Shown here in pieces: positions 1 to 7,552 of a stretch of DNA of 18,776 nt. The stretch's first letter is position 1, and every line of letters starts with the position of its first letter. The notes below the pieces were generated by a model. The model made no database searches. It had not been told where the DNA came from and worked only from the letters and a program-made list of their open reading frames with translations. This stretch comes from CAKUFA01 sp963646285 (GTDB lineage: Bacteria; Bacillota; Clostridia; Christensenellales; Aristaeellaceae), in contig CAVIWF010000047.1 of the NCBI GenBank assembly GCA_963646285.1, positions 1-18,776 of the forward strand, in the 5' to 3' direction. The translations under genes were made by a program, and so were the position numbers.

Positions 1-8
1 GCCTATTT

Positions 9-37
9 ATTGTAGCACAAGCAATGGAAAATGTCAA
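9..37 (-). promoter_or_regulatory. Sigma-A-type promoter firing leftward out of the window
   Basis: Read on the minus strand, a perfect -35 box TTGACA (32-37) is followed after exactly 17 bases by TACAAT (9-14), five of six matches to the -10 consensus. It begins about 20 bases after the stop codon of the lyase gene, so it is intergenic. Transcription would start at or beyond the left edge. No hairpin terminator is visible between the lyase stop and this promoter. The next gene leftward may therefore have its own transcript in addition to readthrough. Confidence 0.6.
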
Positions 38-56
38 TCCCTTGCAAGGCGCAGTT

Positions 57-1082
57 TCACGGATCATCAGCCTCAGCCTCGTCAACAAACGCAGCCTGAT
101 CATGCACCTTGCCATCAGACTGTTCTTCAATACCGAATGCCTGAGCACGGCGCAAAATCATGTTTGCCCACCGTCCATGACAGCGTACCTCGTTCATACG
201 GTTTCCAAAGTGACTGCCCGAAACCCCCAGTGCTTCATCCTGCCAGCCAAGAATTTGCTTTGCATCTTCATAATCCTCACGGGACACACGCATGCTCGCA
301 TTGATGAGTGGAATTTGTGACGGATGAATGCAGGTTTTCCCGATCAAGCCATTGGCTCTGTCAAGCTCCAGTTCTCTTTTCAGGCCGGTTGCCCAAGGAT
401 CCTCCGGGTTTTCGCCATAGTATTCCCATACAGGGCCGGAGACCACATACGCATCGGCAAAGACATTCAGGATGTCCATCAGAATATCTCTGACAACGCC
501 TAGATCATAGATGGTTTGATTGACTTTTCTCCTTAACCCGTAAAGGTTGCTGAAGTCATTGCCGCCCACCCGCACATTCAGTACAAGCTCCGCATATGCA
601 TCCAGCATGTTCCGGATGGCTTGCAGGCTTTCCTTTCGTGTCAGCGTGGAGGCAATCTGTCTGCTTTCCAGAATGGGCATGCAGTACAATTTCCTGCTGC
701 GATTTTGATTGATCTCCCGCAGGGTTTCCAAGTATTGCTTCCCATTGCTTACATCGAATTTGGGAAAAATGAAACCCGTCAGTGCCTCTTCATCCTCGGC
801 GATCAGTCGGTGCACATGGGCCAGATGTTCCGGCGTACGAACCCGCACAAAAACAGCCGGCAGATCCTCCGCCTTTGCTTCGCATAACGTATGCAGTGTT
901 TTCTTCAGCTGCTGTTCAGCTGCCTGCAAACCATTTGCCTGAATCGAGTCTTCCAGGCAGAGCGAAACAGAGGTCAGGCCAGGCCAGTCATGGTGCAGAA
1001 GCCGGTCAGCAATATGGGCACGACTGGCAGGCGTATACAGCAATGCGCCCAGGACATATTGCAGGCTTTCCTTTGAGTTCAT
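57..1082 (-). CDS. CitE-like (HpcH/HpaI aldolase/citrate lyase family) C-C bond lyase of the ter cluster
   Basis: This 341-residue protein belongs to the citrate-lyase-beta/HpcH TIM-barrel group, in the branch found in tellurium-resistance (ter) loci. Motifs visible in order are CLEDSI (residues 42-47), PILES (136-140, a likely Mg-binding Glu), VGGNDFSNLYGLRR (172-185) and GKTCIHPSQ (248-256). The family cleaves or forms C-C bonds in acyl-CoA or 2-oxo acids. The substrate of the ter-linked branch is unknown; published genome-context analysis placed it in a proposed biosynthetic module. The ATG at 1082 is preferred because AAAGGAG lies upstream of it with a long spacer of about 15 bases. The frame stays open to 1178, but no earlier start has a good site. 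It is the last gene of the cluster in the window, about 100 bases downstream of the TerA-like gene. Confidence 0.82.
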   Translation of the reverse strand: MNSKESLQYVLGALLYTPASRAHIADRLLHHDWPGLTSVSLCLEDSIQANGLQAAEQQLKKTLHTLCEAKAEDLPAVFVRVRTPEHLAHVHRLIAEDEEALTGFIFPKFDVSNGKQYLETLREINQNRSRKLYCMPILESRQIASTLTRKESLQAIRNMLDAYAELVLNVRVGGNDFSNLYGLRRKVNQTIYDLGVVRDILMDILNVFADAYVVSGPVWEYYGENPEDPWATGLKRELELDRANGLIGKTCIHPSQIPLINASMRVSREDYEDAKQILGWQDEALGVSGSHFGNRMNEVRCHGRWANMILRRAQAFGIEEQSDGKVHDQAAFVDEAEADDP

Positions 1083-1181
1083 CCCTTGAATTGACAGCTC
1101 CTTTCCCCATGACAGCCGGTATGCAGCATGGTTAAGAAAAGGCATACAAGATGCCATCCCGTATGCCTTCGTAATCAATGA

Positions 1182-1766
1182 TTACTTCCTTCCTGTAACC
1201 CAGTTGAGGCCCCAATGAAACGCCCGATCCATGTCTCTGTGTCCGGGGAAAAACTTAACCTGCTTCTCAACGCTGAGGGTATCGCCGCCCACGTTTTCCA
1301 TCAAGGCAATGGCACACATTCTCTTGGAGGAACCATATTCATCCATTTTCACAATGATGTCGTCATTGCCCGGATACTTGAGGGTCACAACGCCATCTGC
1401 CTGCTGCCAATTGGCAACACCATCGTAGATGAACGTATAAATCAGGATCCTTTTGATTTGCGCAATCATTCCGCCGTTAACACGCAGGTTTTCACCGGCA
1501 GCAGATGCACCGGAGCGGTCATCCCCATCAAGGGCGATATAGGGCGGATTGGTCAAACTGCCAAAGGCATTGCCCAGTGCCTGCACGGTTCCCTTGCGTC
1601 CATCCTGCAGTTCATAGAGACATCCGAGATCCAAATCAATGGGCTTCGGGGAGAAAAAGAGTCGCTTGGGCGGTTGGCTCCAATTCAGGTTGATGAGAAT
1701 TTCGCCAACGGACGCCCCCTTCTTCACCAGATTAACCTTTTGACCTTTTTTCAGTTCGACTGCCAT
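1182..1766 (-). CDS. TerA-like TerD-domain protein
   Basis: A 194-residue TerD-superfamily protein of the TerA-like branch. It opens with the family signature MAVELKKGQKVNLVKKG. DLDLGCLYEL (44-53) is followed by DGRKGTVQALGNAFG, then ALDGDDRSG (78-86). It ends in a DRAFHWGLNWV block of the kind seen near the C-terminus of TerA proteins. TerD-family proteins are cytoplasmic or membrane-peripheral, and characterised members bind calcium. The acidic DLDL and DGDD segments could serve that role here. The start at 1766 follows AAAGGAGG by about 8 bases. The frame continues upstream to 1817, but that stretch contains the ribosome binding site. A short upstream reading frame stops 2 bases before this ATG, which suggests translational coupling. 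Confidence 0.85.
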   Translation of the reverse strand: MAVELKKGQKVNLVKKGASVGEILINLNWSQPPKRLFFSPKPIDLDLGCLYELQDGRKGTVQALGNAFGSLTNPPYIALDGDDRSGASAAGENLRVNGGMIAQIKRILIYTFIYDGVANWQQADGVVTLKYPGNDDIIVKMDEYGSSKRMCAIALMENVGGDTLSVEKQVKFFPGHRDMDRAFHWGLNWVTGRK

Positions 1767-1768
1767 CC

Positions 1769-1969
1769 TTATGCCTCCTTTACTTTCTCCGGCGCTGCTT
1801 GGGACGATGGGTGCCAATGAGAAGGAATACCGCCATACAGCGTCAGTTCATGACGCCTGTCATAACTAACAACCATGATTTTTGCCCAGGTGCGTTGGGC
1901 AAGATTCAAGTCCTGCCCAAGGTCCCCGGACAGTGATACGCTGCCATAATTCGGAAGATTGACCCGTGA
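1769..1969 (-). pseudogene. 66-codon gene remnant lacking a start, upstream of the TerA-like gene
   Basis: Between telA and the TerA-like gene, one minus-strand frame is open for 66 codons and ends with TAA two bases before the next ATG. Its last codons supply the AAAGGAGG site for that gene, an arrangement typical of a real upstream cistron. The peptide looks protein-like (for example DLGQDLNLAQRTWAKIMVVS, then DRRHELTLYGG). There is no ATG with a ribosome binding site. In the same frame, stops occur at 1970-1972 and several times further upstream. An ATG after AAAAGGA near 1965-2025 opens only very short frames. I read this as the 3' end of a deleted or frameshifted gene, family not recognised. 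It could instead be a fortuitous open frame. Confidence 0.35.
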
Positions 1970-2045
1970 TCAATCAGGTCACGAAGGGAGCTAGATCAGC
2001 GTAAGAAGTTTTCTCATGCATTTCATCCTTTTTTCGTGATGCAGC

Positions 2046-3191
2046 TTACTTCTTAGGCATGTTATAACGGGACATGAAATCCTTCTTGATGGCTTCCAAC
2101 TTTGCCTGATCCTGAACCCGCTGTGCCCGGGCGCTTTCCTGAATCTTCTTCGTTTCATCCAAGCCGGTCATGATGGTACGCCAGGTCGTTTCCAGCGTAT
2201 CTGCCTTGATCGAGCTACCGGAAGCAAGGCGGGCGGTCATCTTTGCCTGATCCACCGTGTTGCGGGCATTCTTCAGAAGCATTTCATTCGTGCGCTCATC
2301 CAGTGCGGAAATGGCATCTGCCTGAATCTTCTGCCGCTTGAGCATAATGGCCTGCGCCAATGCCTGCTTGAAGACAGGCAGCGTTACAATAAAGGCAGAG
2401 TTGATCTTCCGCACCAGATTCATGTTGCTGAACTGGATCGTCTTGATCATGGGAATGGACTGCAAAGCAACACTTTCTGCCGTGCGAAGGTCCTGCGTAC
2501 GCTGTTCCAGCATCATCAATGCCTGCTGCAGGGACTGGATTTCAAACGTAATCGACTGGTCACCGGTCTCCCCCAGCTGCTGCTGAAGCTGCTCCAGGTA
2601 GTCCCGAATTTCCTGACACCCTTGATCGCCGGCAACAATATACTTCTCCAGCTCATGGAAGTACCCTACATTGGCCTGAAACATGGTTTCAAGCTTCTGG
2701 TTCGACTGCTTGATCTCCCCTTCGTACTGCTTCAGCTGAACATAAATCTTGTCCACTTCATCGCCCATGGTATGATACTTGGCAAGGATCTTATCCAGCT
2801 GCTTGCGGAGGTTGCCAAACAGCTTGCCGAAGAGGGTGGGGTTATCACGGATTTCATCAATGTCGAACTGATCCATGATCTTCGCAAGGGTATTCAGCAT
2901 TTGGCTGGATTCATCCAGCTGGGACAGGTTCATACTGCGGAGCACCACATCAGAAGCCTTGGAAATTTCTTCAGCAGAGTGGCTGCCGAAAGAAACAATG
3001 GTATTCAGGTCATTAACGTCAATACCGGCGGTAAGTGCCTCGATCTCCGGGGAGTGAGCCAGCTGCTTCTGCGTCTCCTGCTGATCCGCAATAATATCAT
3101 AGGGCTGCACTTCCATCAAAGCGGTTTCAGGCTTCGCCGCAACAGGAGCAGCCGCAGGCGAGGTGACAGGGCGGTTGAAATTCATGGCCAT
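2046..3191 (-). CDS. telA: TelA/YceH family toxic-anion-resistance protein
   Basis: This 381-residue cytoplasmic protein is a TelA family member (toxic anion resistance family, Bacillus YceH). It is predicted to be mostly helical with long amphipathic stretches rich in Gln, Leu and Lys, such as YLEQLQQQLGETGDQS. It has conserved TelA-type segments around SFGSHSAEEISKASDVVLRS and NSAFIVTLPVFKQALAQAI. An Ala/Pro-rich N-terminal tail of about 25 residues precedes the conserved part. TelA homologues are genetically linked to tellurite and other envelope or anion stress tolerance; the biochemical role is not established. The ATG at 3191 is chosen because AGAGGT sits 8 bases before it. A TTG at 3197 and an ATG at 3185 are alternatives. 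The gene begins 2 bases after the yceG stop, so the two are probably translated as a coupled pair. Confidence 0.9.
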   Translation of the reverse strand: MAMNFNRPVTSPAAAPVAAKPETALMEVQPYDIIADQQETQKQLAHSPEIEALTAGIDVNDLNTIVSFGSHSAEEISKASDVVLRSMNLSQLDESSQMLNTLAKIMDQFDIDEIRDNPTLFGKLFGNLRKQLDKILAKYHTMGDEVDKIYVQLKQYEGEIKQSNQKLETMFQANVGYFHELEKYIVAGDQGCQEIRDYLEQLQQQLGETGDQSITFEIQSLQQALMMLEQRTQDLRTAESVALQSIPMIKTIQFSNMNLVRKINSAFIVTLPVFKQALAQAIMLKRQKIQADAISALDERTNEMLLKNARNTVDQAKMTARLASGSSIKADTLETTWRTIMTGLDETKKIQESARAQRVQDQAKLEAIKKDFMSRYNMPKK

Positions 3192-3193
3192 TT

Positions 3194-5602
3194 TCAATTA
3201 CCTCTTTTCAAAATATTTTCAAGCCAGGAACGGCTCTTTAACGGAGGAAGTGTATTGAAATCCGGTATTTGCAGGTCGTACACATACTCTCCGATTTGAT
3301 GCTCCACAGGGTAGTTGTCATTCAGGTGCTGCTCCATAATCTGATACCCGGTCGGTGCGAAAAGGACAATGTCAAATCCAATCAGGTTCAGGAAGGTCAG
3401 CAGGATGGTATCCTCTAGGGAGCAAACCTTTTCCCCCGGGCAGATCGCAACAAGCTTGGGATTTTTCTTGGTGAAATCAAAGCTTTGCAGCATACGAACC
3501 AACTCTTTTTTCAGGTTCAGAATCGTTGCTACAACAGTGTACTCCGTCCCGTTAACGTAGGTGCCCTTGATCAGCTTTCTGTCCAGCATGAGCTGCATCT
3601 TGTCAAAGATGTGCTCCTGAAGTTCTTCCCGCAGCAGGGCAAAGGGATACTGACGATGTGCCTTGATTTCCTCCCTTTTCAGCTTGCCGTTGCGCAAAGC
3701 CTTCACGGCCAGGGACTGAAACGGATTGCCTGTGCCGGAGGATGCAAAGGGGAAGGACTTCACCAGTTGGGTCTGATCACCGAGCAAAAGTTTGATCTTT
3801 TGCCAGTATGCTTCGACTTTTCCCCCTTCTATGCCGGAAATCTTCGCATAGATAACGGGCATATTAACGACCTGATTGACCGTGCTGAAGTTGGAGCGAT
3901 ACTTAAGCTCCTGATTCCAGAGAATAAAAATCTCGTCATAGGTTGTTTGAAGGGTTATGGCATCTGCATGGGAAAACTGACGATTTCTGTAGATGCCGGA
4001 ATCCGAATACAGGATGGAGGAAAGATCCCGCTCCGCGTTGGACGCCATGGTGCGCATTTGCAGCGTTCCTGCATCCTTGGGAAATTTGGGAACAGGCAGG
4101 GACTCCTTTCCTGTCAGCTCCAGCAGTCTGTCGCTTACCAACGTACACGGGCGATTCAGGTCGCAGGCAAGGATGAGCACATCCACCGGCAGTTGAGAAA
4201 GGTACTGGATGTAAAGTGCATCATGCTGGTTCTTGCAGCCCCCCATCAGAATGAAGCAGGGGATTTCGTTTCCCTTGTATCCTTGAAAAAGGGCACCTTG
4301 ATATCGCTGAATCCAGCATAGCAGATACACGGCGGACACCACAAGCCTGTTCAGATTTGTTTCTGCCTTTCCTGCCAGCTGCATTGTGCGGACAAAGGCC
4401 TGCTGCATCAGCCGCTGAAGATCCACATTGGCGCACGCCGGAAGGTTGCCCGCCAAATCGATCACCAACTCTTCAAAGGAGCGGTAGGGATGCCGGCGAA
4501 TTTTTGCCGCCTCCTCAGGATCAGGAAGGGACAGTTCATCATCCACAATAACCAGGTTCCTTCCCGTGTTCCGGAACCTTTGGTAGAATTGGAACAGCTC
4601 GTTCATGTAGGTCAGCTTGTCCGGGACGCCTTTCAGGTGGATAAAGGCATGGTAGAAAAGTTGAAAATCATCCCCCCGGCTGACAACCGGTGTCAGAATT
4701 TCTTCATAGGACGCTTCTTTCATCCACGCATTGGTGCAGGCCGATCTTGATGGTTTGGGAAAACGAGATTCCAAATCCAGCTGACTGGTTTGCGCCTTCC
4801 TTGCAGACTGCGGAACAACAGCAGTCCTGCCAGCCACAATGCCCTGTACACCAGCCGCAGAAGGAACTGTGCTTCTTGGTGCCACAGACGGCCTTTCCTG
4901 TTTTCGGGGTTGGACAGCCATTGCCGCCATTTCTTTACGAAATTGCTTCAGGGTAAAGTCCTTCGGAAAGGACGTTCCCTGGCCATTCAGCAGCTGTGAC
5001 CAGACTGACCCTGCATCCTGTTTCTTATAGGCCGCATCCCCCTGTGGTTCAAGGAGCAGAATATCCGCTCCCATCATGGCCAGAATACGAAGCAGAATCA
5101 GTTCGTGGGCTGTGATCGAATTGCTTTCGTAAAGAATCCTGGGCGGATCGTCATTCCCTAAAAAAGGCATCAGCCGTTCAAACTTGTAATACAGCCAGCA
5201 CATCATTTTCACATAAATGTTTTTGAGGATGCTGTCCGTTTTGCCCTTTCTGCGCAGCTCTTCAAACTGTGTACACAGGGCAACTGCAAACTCTGTACGG
5301 TTCTGTGCGCTCATGCGGGGCATCCATTTTTGCAGTGCCTGTTCTATGAACGGCTGTCTGGGTTCAAATGCATCGCCCAGCGTCTCTGTCAGGTAGTTTA
5401 ACTGCCTCTCGTCCGGATTGTTGATTTGCCCTTCAAGCATAACACCCTTTGCCCGTGCCGCTTCATGGTATTGCCAAAGGAACGACTTGACTTCCGGGCT
5501 CCATTGGCACAGGCGGACAAAATAAACGCCTCGGCTGTTGGCTCTTTTGCTCATGGGCAGGAGCAGGTCGGTCAGTTGGTTTGCATCGATTCTGTTATAC
5601 AT
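3194..5602 (-). CDS. yceG: YceG family protein, long form
   Basis: An 802-residue protein placed in the YceG family by its character and by its position directly before telA, as in Bacillus yceG-yceH. Bacillus YceG is about 540 residues, so this is a long form. A basic, Pro/Ala/Ser-rich linker at about residues 230-290 separates an N-terminal part of about 225 residues from the larger C-terminal part. Three segments share a beta-loop-helix-beta look: ILYESNSITAHELILLRILA and following (about 153-188), CFILMGGCKNQHDALYIQYL and following (447-484), and LVAICPGEKVCSLEDTILLT and following (714-754). The function is unknown; the family is a predicted partner in the ter-linked cytoplasmic module. 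The ATG at 5602 follows GAGAGG by about 5 bases and overlaps the rhomboid gene by 8 bases. A GTG/ATG at 5617 lacks a good site. Confidence 0.8.
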   Translation of the reverse strand: MYNRIDANQLTDLLLPMSKRANSRGVYFVRLCQWSPEVKSFLWQYHEAARAKGVMLEGQINNPDERQLNYLTETLGDAFEPRQPFIEQALQKWMPRMSAQNRTEFAVALCTQFEELRRKGKTDSILKNIYVKMMCWLYYKFERLMPFLGNDDPPRILYESNSITAHELILLRILAMMGADILLLEPQGDAAYKKQDAGSVWSQLLNGQGTSFPKDFTLKQFRKEMAAMAVQPRKQERPSVAPRSTVPSAAGVQGIVAGRTAVVPQSARKAQTSQLDLESRFPKPSRSACTNAWMKEASYEEILTPVVSRGDDFQLFYHAFIHLKGVPDKLTYMNELFQFYQRFRNTGRNLVIVDDELSLPDPEEAAKIRRHPYRSFEELVIDLAGNLPACANVDLQRLMQQAFVRTMQLAGKAETNLNRLVVSAVYLLCWIQRYQGALFQGYKGNEIPCFILMGGCKNQHDALYIQYLSQLPVDVLILACDLNRPCTLVSDRLLELTGKESLPVPKFPKDAGTLQMRTMASNAERDLSSILYSDSGIYRNRQFSHADAITLQTTYDEIFILWNQELKYRSNFSTVNQVVNMPVIYAKISGIEGGKVEAYWQKIKLLLGDQTQLVKSFPFASSGTGNPFQSLAVKALRNGKLKREEIKAHRQYPFALLREELQEHIFDKMQLMLDRKLIKGTYVNGTEYTVVATILNLKKELVRMLQSFDFTKKNPKLVAICPGEKVCSLEDTILLTFLNLIGFDIVLFAPTGYQIMEQHLNDNYPVEHQIGEYVYDLQIPDFNTLPPLKSRSWLENILKRGN

Positions 5603-6203
5603 GATTGCCTCTCTCATACCGGCTCATTTGGTACTTATTCATGACAAAGCCAAGGACGGAGCCAACAATGCCGCCGACAATATGCGCCATCTGCGAAATA
5701 TTGTCCTTCGTAAACAGTCCTGCATAGACCTGCTGCCCAATGTAAATACATGCAACCAAAATGAAGGAGACGGGGATGGTGTGCTTTTCCGTGATCGTAA
5801 TGGAGGACAGCAGGATCATGGCGAAGACGATTCCGCTTGCACCAAGCAGCCGGACATGGGGAAAAAAAAGCATGTTCACGATGCCCGTAATCACCGCCGT
5901 GGCCGCCATGATGAAAATCATGTTGGAGGAGCCGTACTTTTCTTCCAGCATCGGTCCAAGGATGAGCAGATACATCATGTTGCCAAACAGATGATCCCAG
6001 CTTGAATGGCCAAAGACGTGACCAATGCAGCGCACATACGTCAGCGGGTCAAGGAGCGATGAGCGATACACGCTGAAAACCGTGCGATTGCTTGCCCCGC
6101 CCGTAAGCACATTCAGTCCCTGCACCCCAAGACAGATCAACACAAACGTCAGCACCACAGGGGCATTATAGCTAAGTCGAAGCCGTTTCTTACTGCCCAT
6201 CAT
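5595..6203 (-). CDS. Rhomboid-family intramembrane serine protease
   Basis: A 202-residue membrane protein with about six hydrophobic segments (roughly 16-32, 70-87, 93-113, 121-138, 144-162 and 172-188). Rhomboid hallmarks are intact: HLFGN with His71 and Asn75 in segment 2, GASG with the nucleophile Ser123 in segment 4, and AHIVGG with His174 in segment 6. It should be a catalytically competent protease cutting transmembrane substrates; the substrate is unknown. ATG 6203 follows GAAGGA by 7 bases. Its last codons contain both the ribosome binding site and the start of yceG, so the two are translationally coupled. It follows the terD genes after an intrinsic terminator. A rhomboid is not among the usual ter/yce cluster members I know, and it sits roughly where Bacillus has the TerC gene. 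Confidence 0.88.
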   Translation of the reverse strand: MMGSKKRLRLSYNAPVVLTFVLICLGVQGLNVLTGGASNRTVFSVYRSSLLDPLTYVRCIGHVFGHSSWDHLFGNMMYLLILGPMLEEKYGSSNMIFIMAATAVITGIVNMLFFPHVRLLGASGIVFAMILLSSITITEKHTIPVSFILVACIYIGQQVYAGLFTKDNISQMAHIVGGIVGSVLGFVMNKYQMSRYERGNHV

Positions 6204-6228
6204 TTCACGTCCTTCACGCCATTCAAGT

Positions 6229-6268
6229 CAAAAAAGAGGAGGAGACGATTCAGGCCGTCTCCTCCTCT
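6229..6268 (-). terminator. Intrinsic terminator/attenuator between terD and the rhomboid gene
   Basis: On the minus strand a perfect 13-bp stem (AGAGGAGGAGACG pairing with CGTCTCCTCCTCT, loop of 8) runs straight into six T residues. It lies 44 bases after the third terD stop and about 25 bases before the rhomboid start. No convincing promoter fits between the hairpin and the rhomboid gene. A TATAAT overlaps the terD stop (6312-6317) but has no good -35. The likely role is partial termination, keeping the upstream pump/TerD genes at higher expression than the downstream module. Confidence 0.85.
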
Positions 6269-6312
6269 GTCAAGCATTGGATCCTGCCTGATATGGAATC
6301 TTGCGTTCTTGA

Positions 6313-6897
6313 TTATACATTCACACCGTAGGCCTTGCACAGGGCATAGAGACCACCCTGATAGCCAGCACCCACAGCATTAAACTTCCAGGTTGCTCCG
6401 CTGCGATAAATCTCGCACACAACCAATGCGGTTTCAATGGAGAAATCCTCACCCAGGTCATAGCGCAGCTCTTCTGTGCCAACATTGTCATTTTCACTGC
6501 TGCGGCGGGCAACACGCACATAGGCGTTGGAAACCTGACCAAAGTTTTGTCCCCGCTCCTGTGCTTCGTAGATGGTCACGGTAATGGCAATCTTTTCAAC
6601 GTCCGCAGGAACCTTGCTGAAGTCGATGAACAGCGTTTCATCATCGCCGCCGGAACCGCCTTCCAGGCTGTCGCCCGTATGGGTCACAGCACCGTCTGCG
6701 CTCTGCAGGTTGCCGTAGAAGATAAAGTCTTCATCCTTGCGAACCTTGCCGTTTGCTCCCAGCAGGAATGCAGAAGCATCCAGGTCAAAGTCAGCACCGC
6801 CGTCATAGCGGTTCGTATCCCAGCCCAAGCCGACCAATGCCAGCTTTACGCCCTTATCCAGGCTTACCCGTTGACCCTTCGACAGATTGATTGCCAT
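6313..6897 (-). CDS. terD: TerD family calcium-binding stress protein (third terD copy)
   Basis: A canonical TerD protein of 194 residues with no signal peptide. It starts MAINLSKGQRVSLDKG and carries LVGLGWDTNRYDGG followed by DFDLDASAFLLG, the acidic calcium-binding segment. A second acidic loop GGSGGDDETLFIDF follows, then TVTIYEAQERGQNFGQV and the closing WKFNAVGAGYQGG block. Characterised TerD proteins bind calcium and are linked to tellurite, phage and general stress tolerance. The ATG follows CAGGAGGG by about 8 bases. It lies 19 bases after the second terD and is the last gene before the internal terminator. It is much closer to the first terD copy than to the middle one. Confidence 0.95.
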   Translation of the reverse strand: MAINLSKGQRVSLDKGVKLALVGLGWDTNRYDGGADFDLDASAFLLGANGKVRKDEDFIFYGNLQSADGAVTHTGDSLEGGSGGDDETLFIDFSKVPADVEKIAITVTIYEAQERGQNFGQVSNAYVRVARRSSENDNVGTEELRYDLGEDFSIETALVVCEIYRSGATWKFNAVGAGYQGGLYALCKAYGVNV

Positions 6898-6916
6898 ACA
6901 ATTTCCCTCCTGTTGC

Positions 6917-7531
6917 TTAGCGATAGAGATTGATCAGACTATCCAGACGGCTTGCATTGGTCACGCCTTGGCCGATGGCGTTGAATTTCCACTCGCCTTC
7001 ATGGCGGTAGATTTCACCAACAATCAGACCGGTCTTGCCGCTGTAGTCTTCAGACAGATTGTACTTGCAGATTTCCGTGCTATTACGCATATCAACAACG
7101 CGGATGAAAGCATTCCGGATCATGCCGAAATCCTGATGGCGGGCGCTGGCATCGTAAATGTTGACCACAAAGACGATCTTCTCCACGTTGCCCGGCACCA
7201 AGGACAGATCCACCATGATCTGTTCATCGTCCCCTTCCCCTGCGCCCGTCAGGTTATCGCCCTGATGGATCACAGCGCCGCTAGCGTGGCGAAGGTTTCC
7301 GAAGTAAACAACGCTGTCCTTCGTTCCGCCAATCGTCTTGCCGTTGGCACCGCACAGAATCGCGGAGGCATCACAGTCGATGTCTGCCGGCTTGGCGGCA
7401 AACAAGCCAAAGAAACCCTTTGCCTGGGGCTGTGCTTCGTCCCAGCCCAGGCCGACCATGATCTTCTTCAAACCAACGCTTCCAGCCTTGGTCAGGCTGA
7501 TCTTTTGTCCCTTTTGCAAGCTGACAGACAT
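6917..7531 (-). CDS. Divergent TerD family protein (second copy)
   Basis: A 204-residue TerD-family protein with the usual opening (MSVSLQKGQKISLTKAG) and ending (EWKFNAIGQGVTNASRL). The first acidic segment differs from its neighbours: the NRYDGG part is replaced by a hydrophobic insert GFFGLFAAKPAD, and the core reads DIDCDASAILCG, with Cys residues where the others have Leu or Phe. The second loop GAGEGDDEQIMVDL is intact. It may bind metal differently or form mixed assemblies with the flanking copies; this is inference. ATG 7531 follows AAGGAGG by 8 bases. A GTG directly upstream (7534) is less likely. It lacks the C-terminal YGVNV shared by the other two copies. Confidence 0.92.
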   Translation of the reverse strand: MSVSLQKGQKISLTKAGSVGLKKIMVGLGWDEAQPQAKGFFGLFAAKPADIDCDASAILCGANGKTIGGTKDSVVYFGNLRHASGAVIHQGDNLTGAGEGDDEQIMVDLSLVPGNVEKIVFVVNIYDASARHQDFGMIRNAFIRVVDMRNSTEICKYNLSEDYSGKTGLIVGEIYRHEGEWKFNAIGQGVTNASRLDSLINLYR

Positions 7532-7552
7532 CACTGTTTCCTCCTTTACACT

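Noticed and set aside
1970..2030. A short leader peptide starting at an ATG after AAAAGGA downstream of telA
   Set aside because: The frames opened there end after about 11-15 codons and show no feature beyond a chance start; they fit better as part of the decayed gene.
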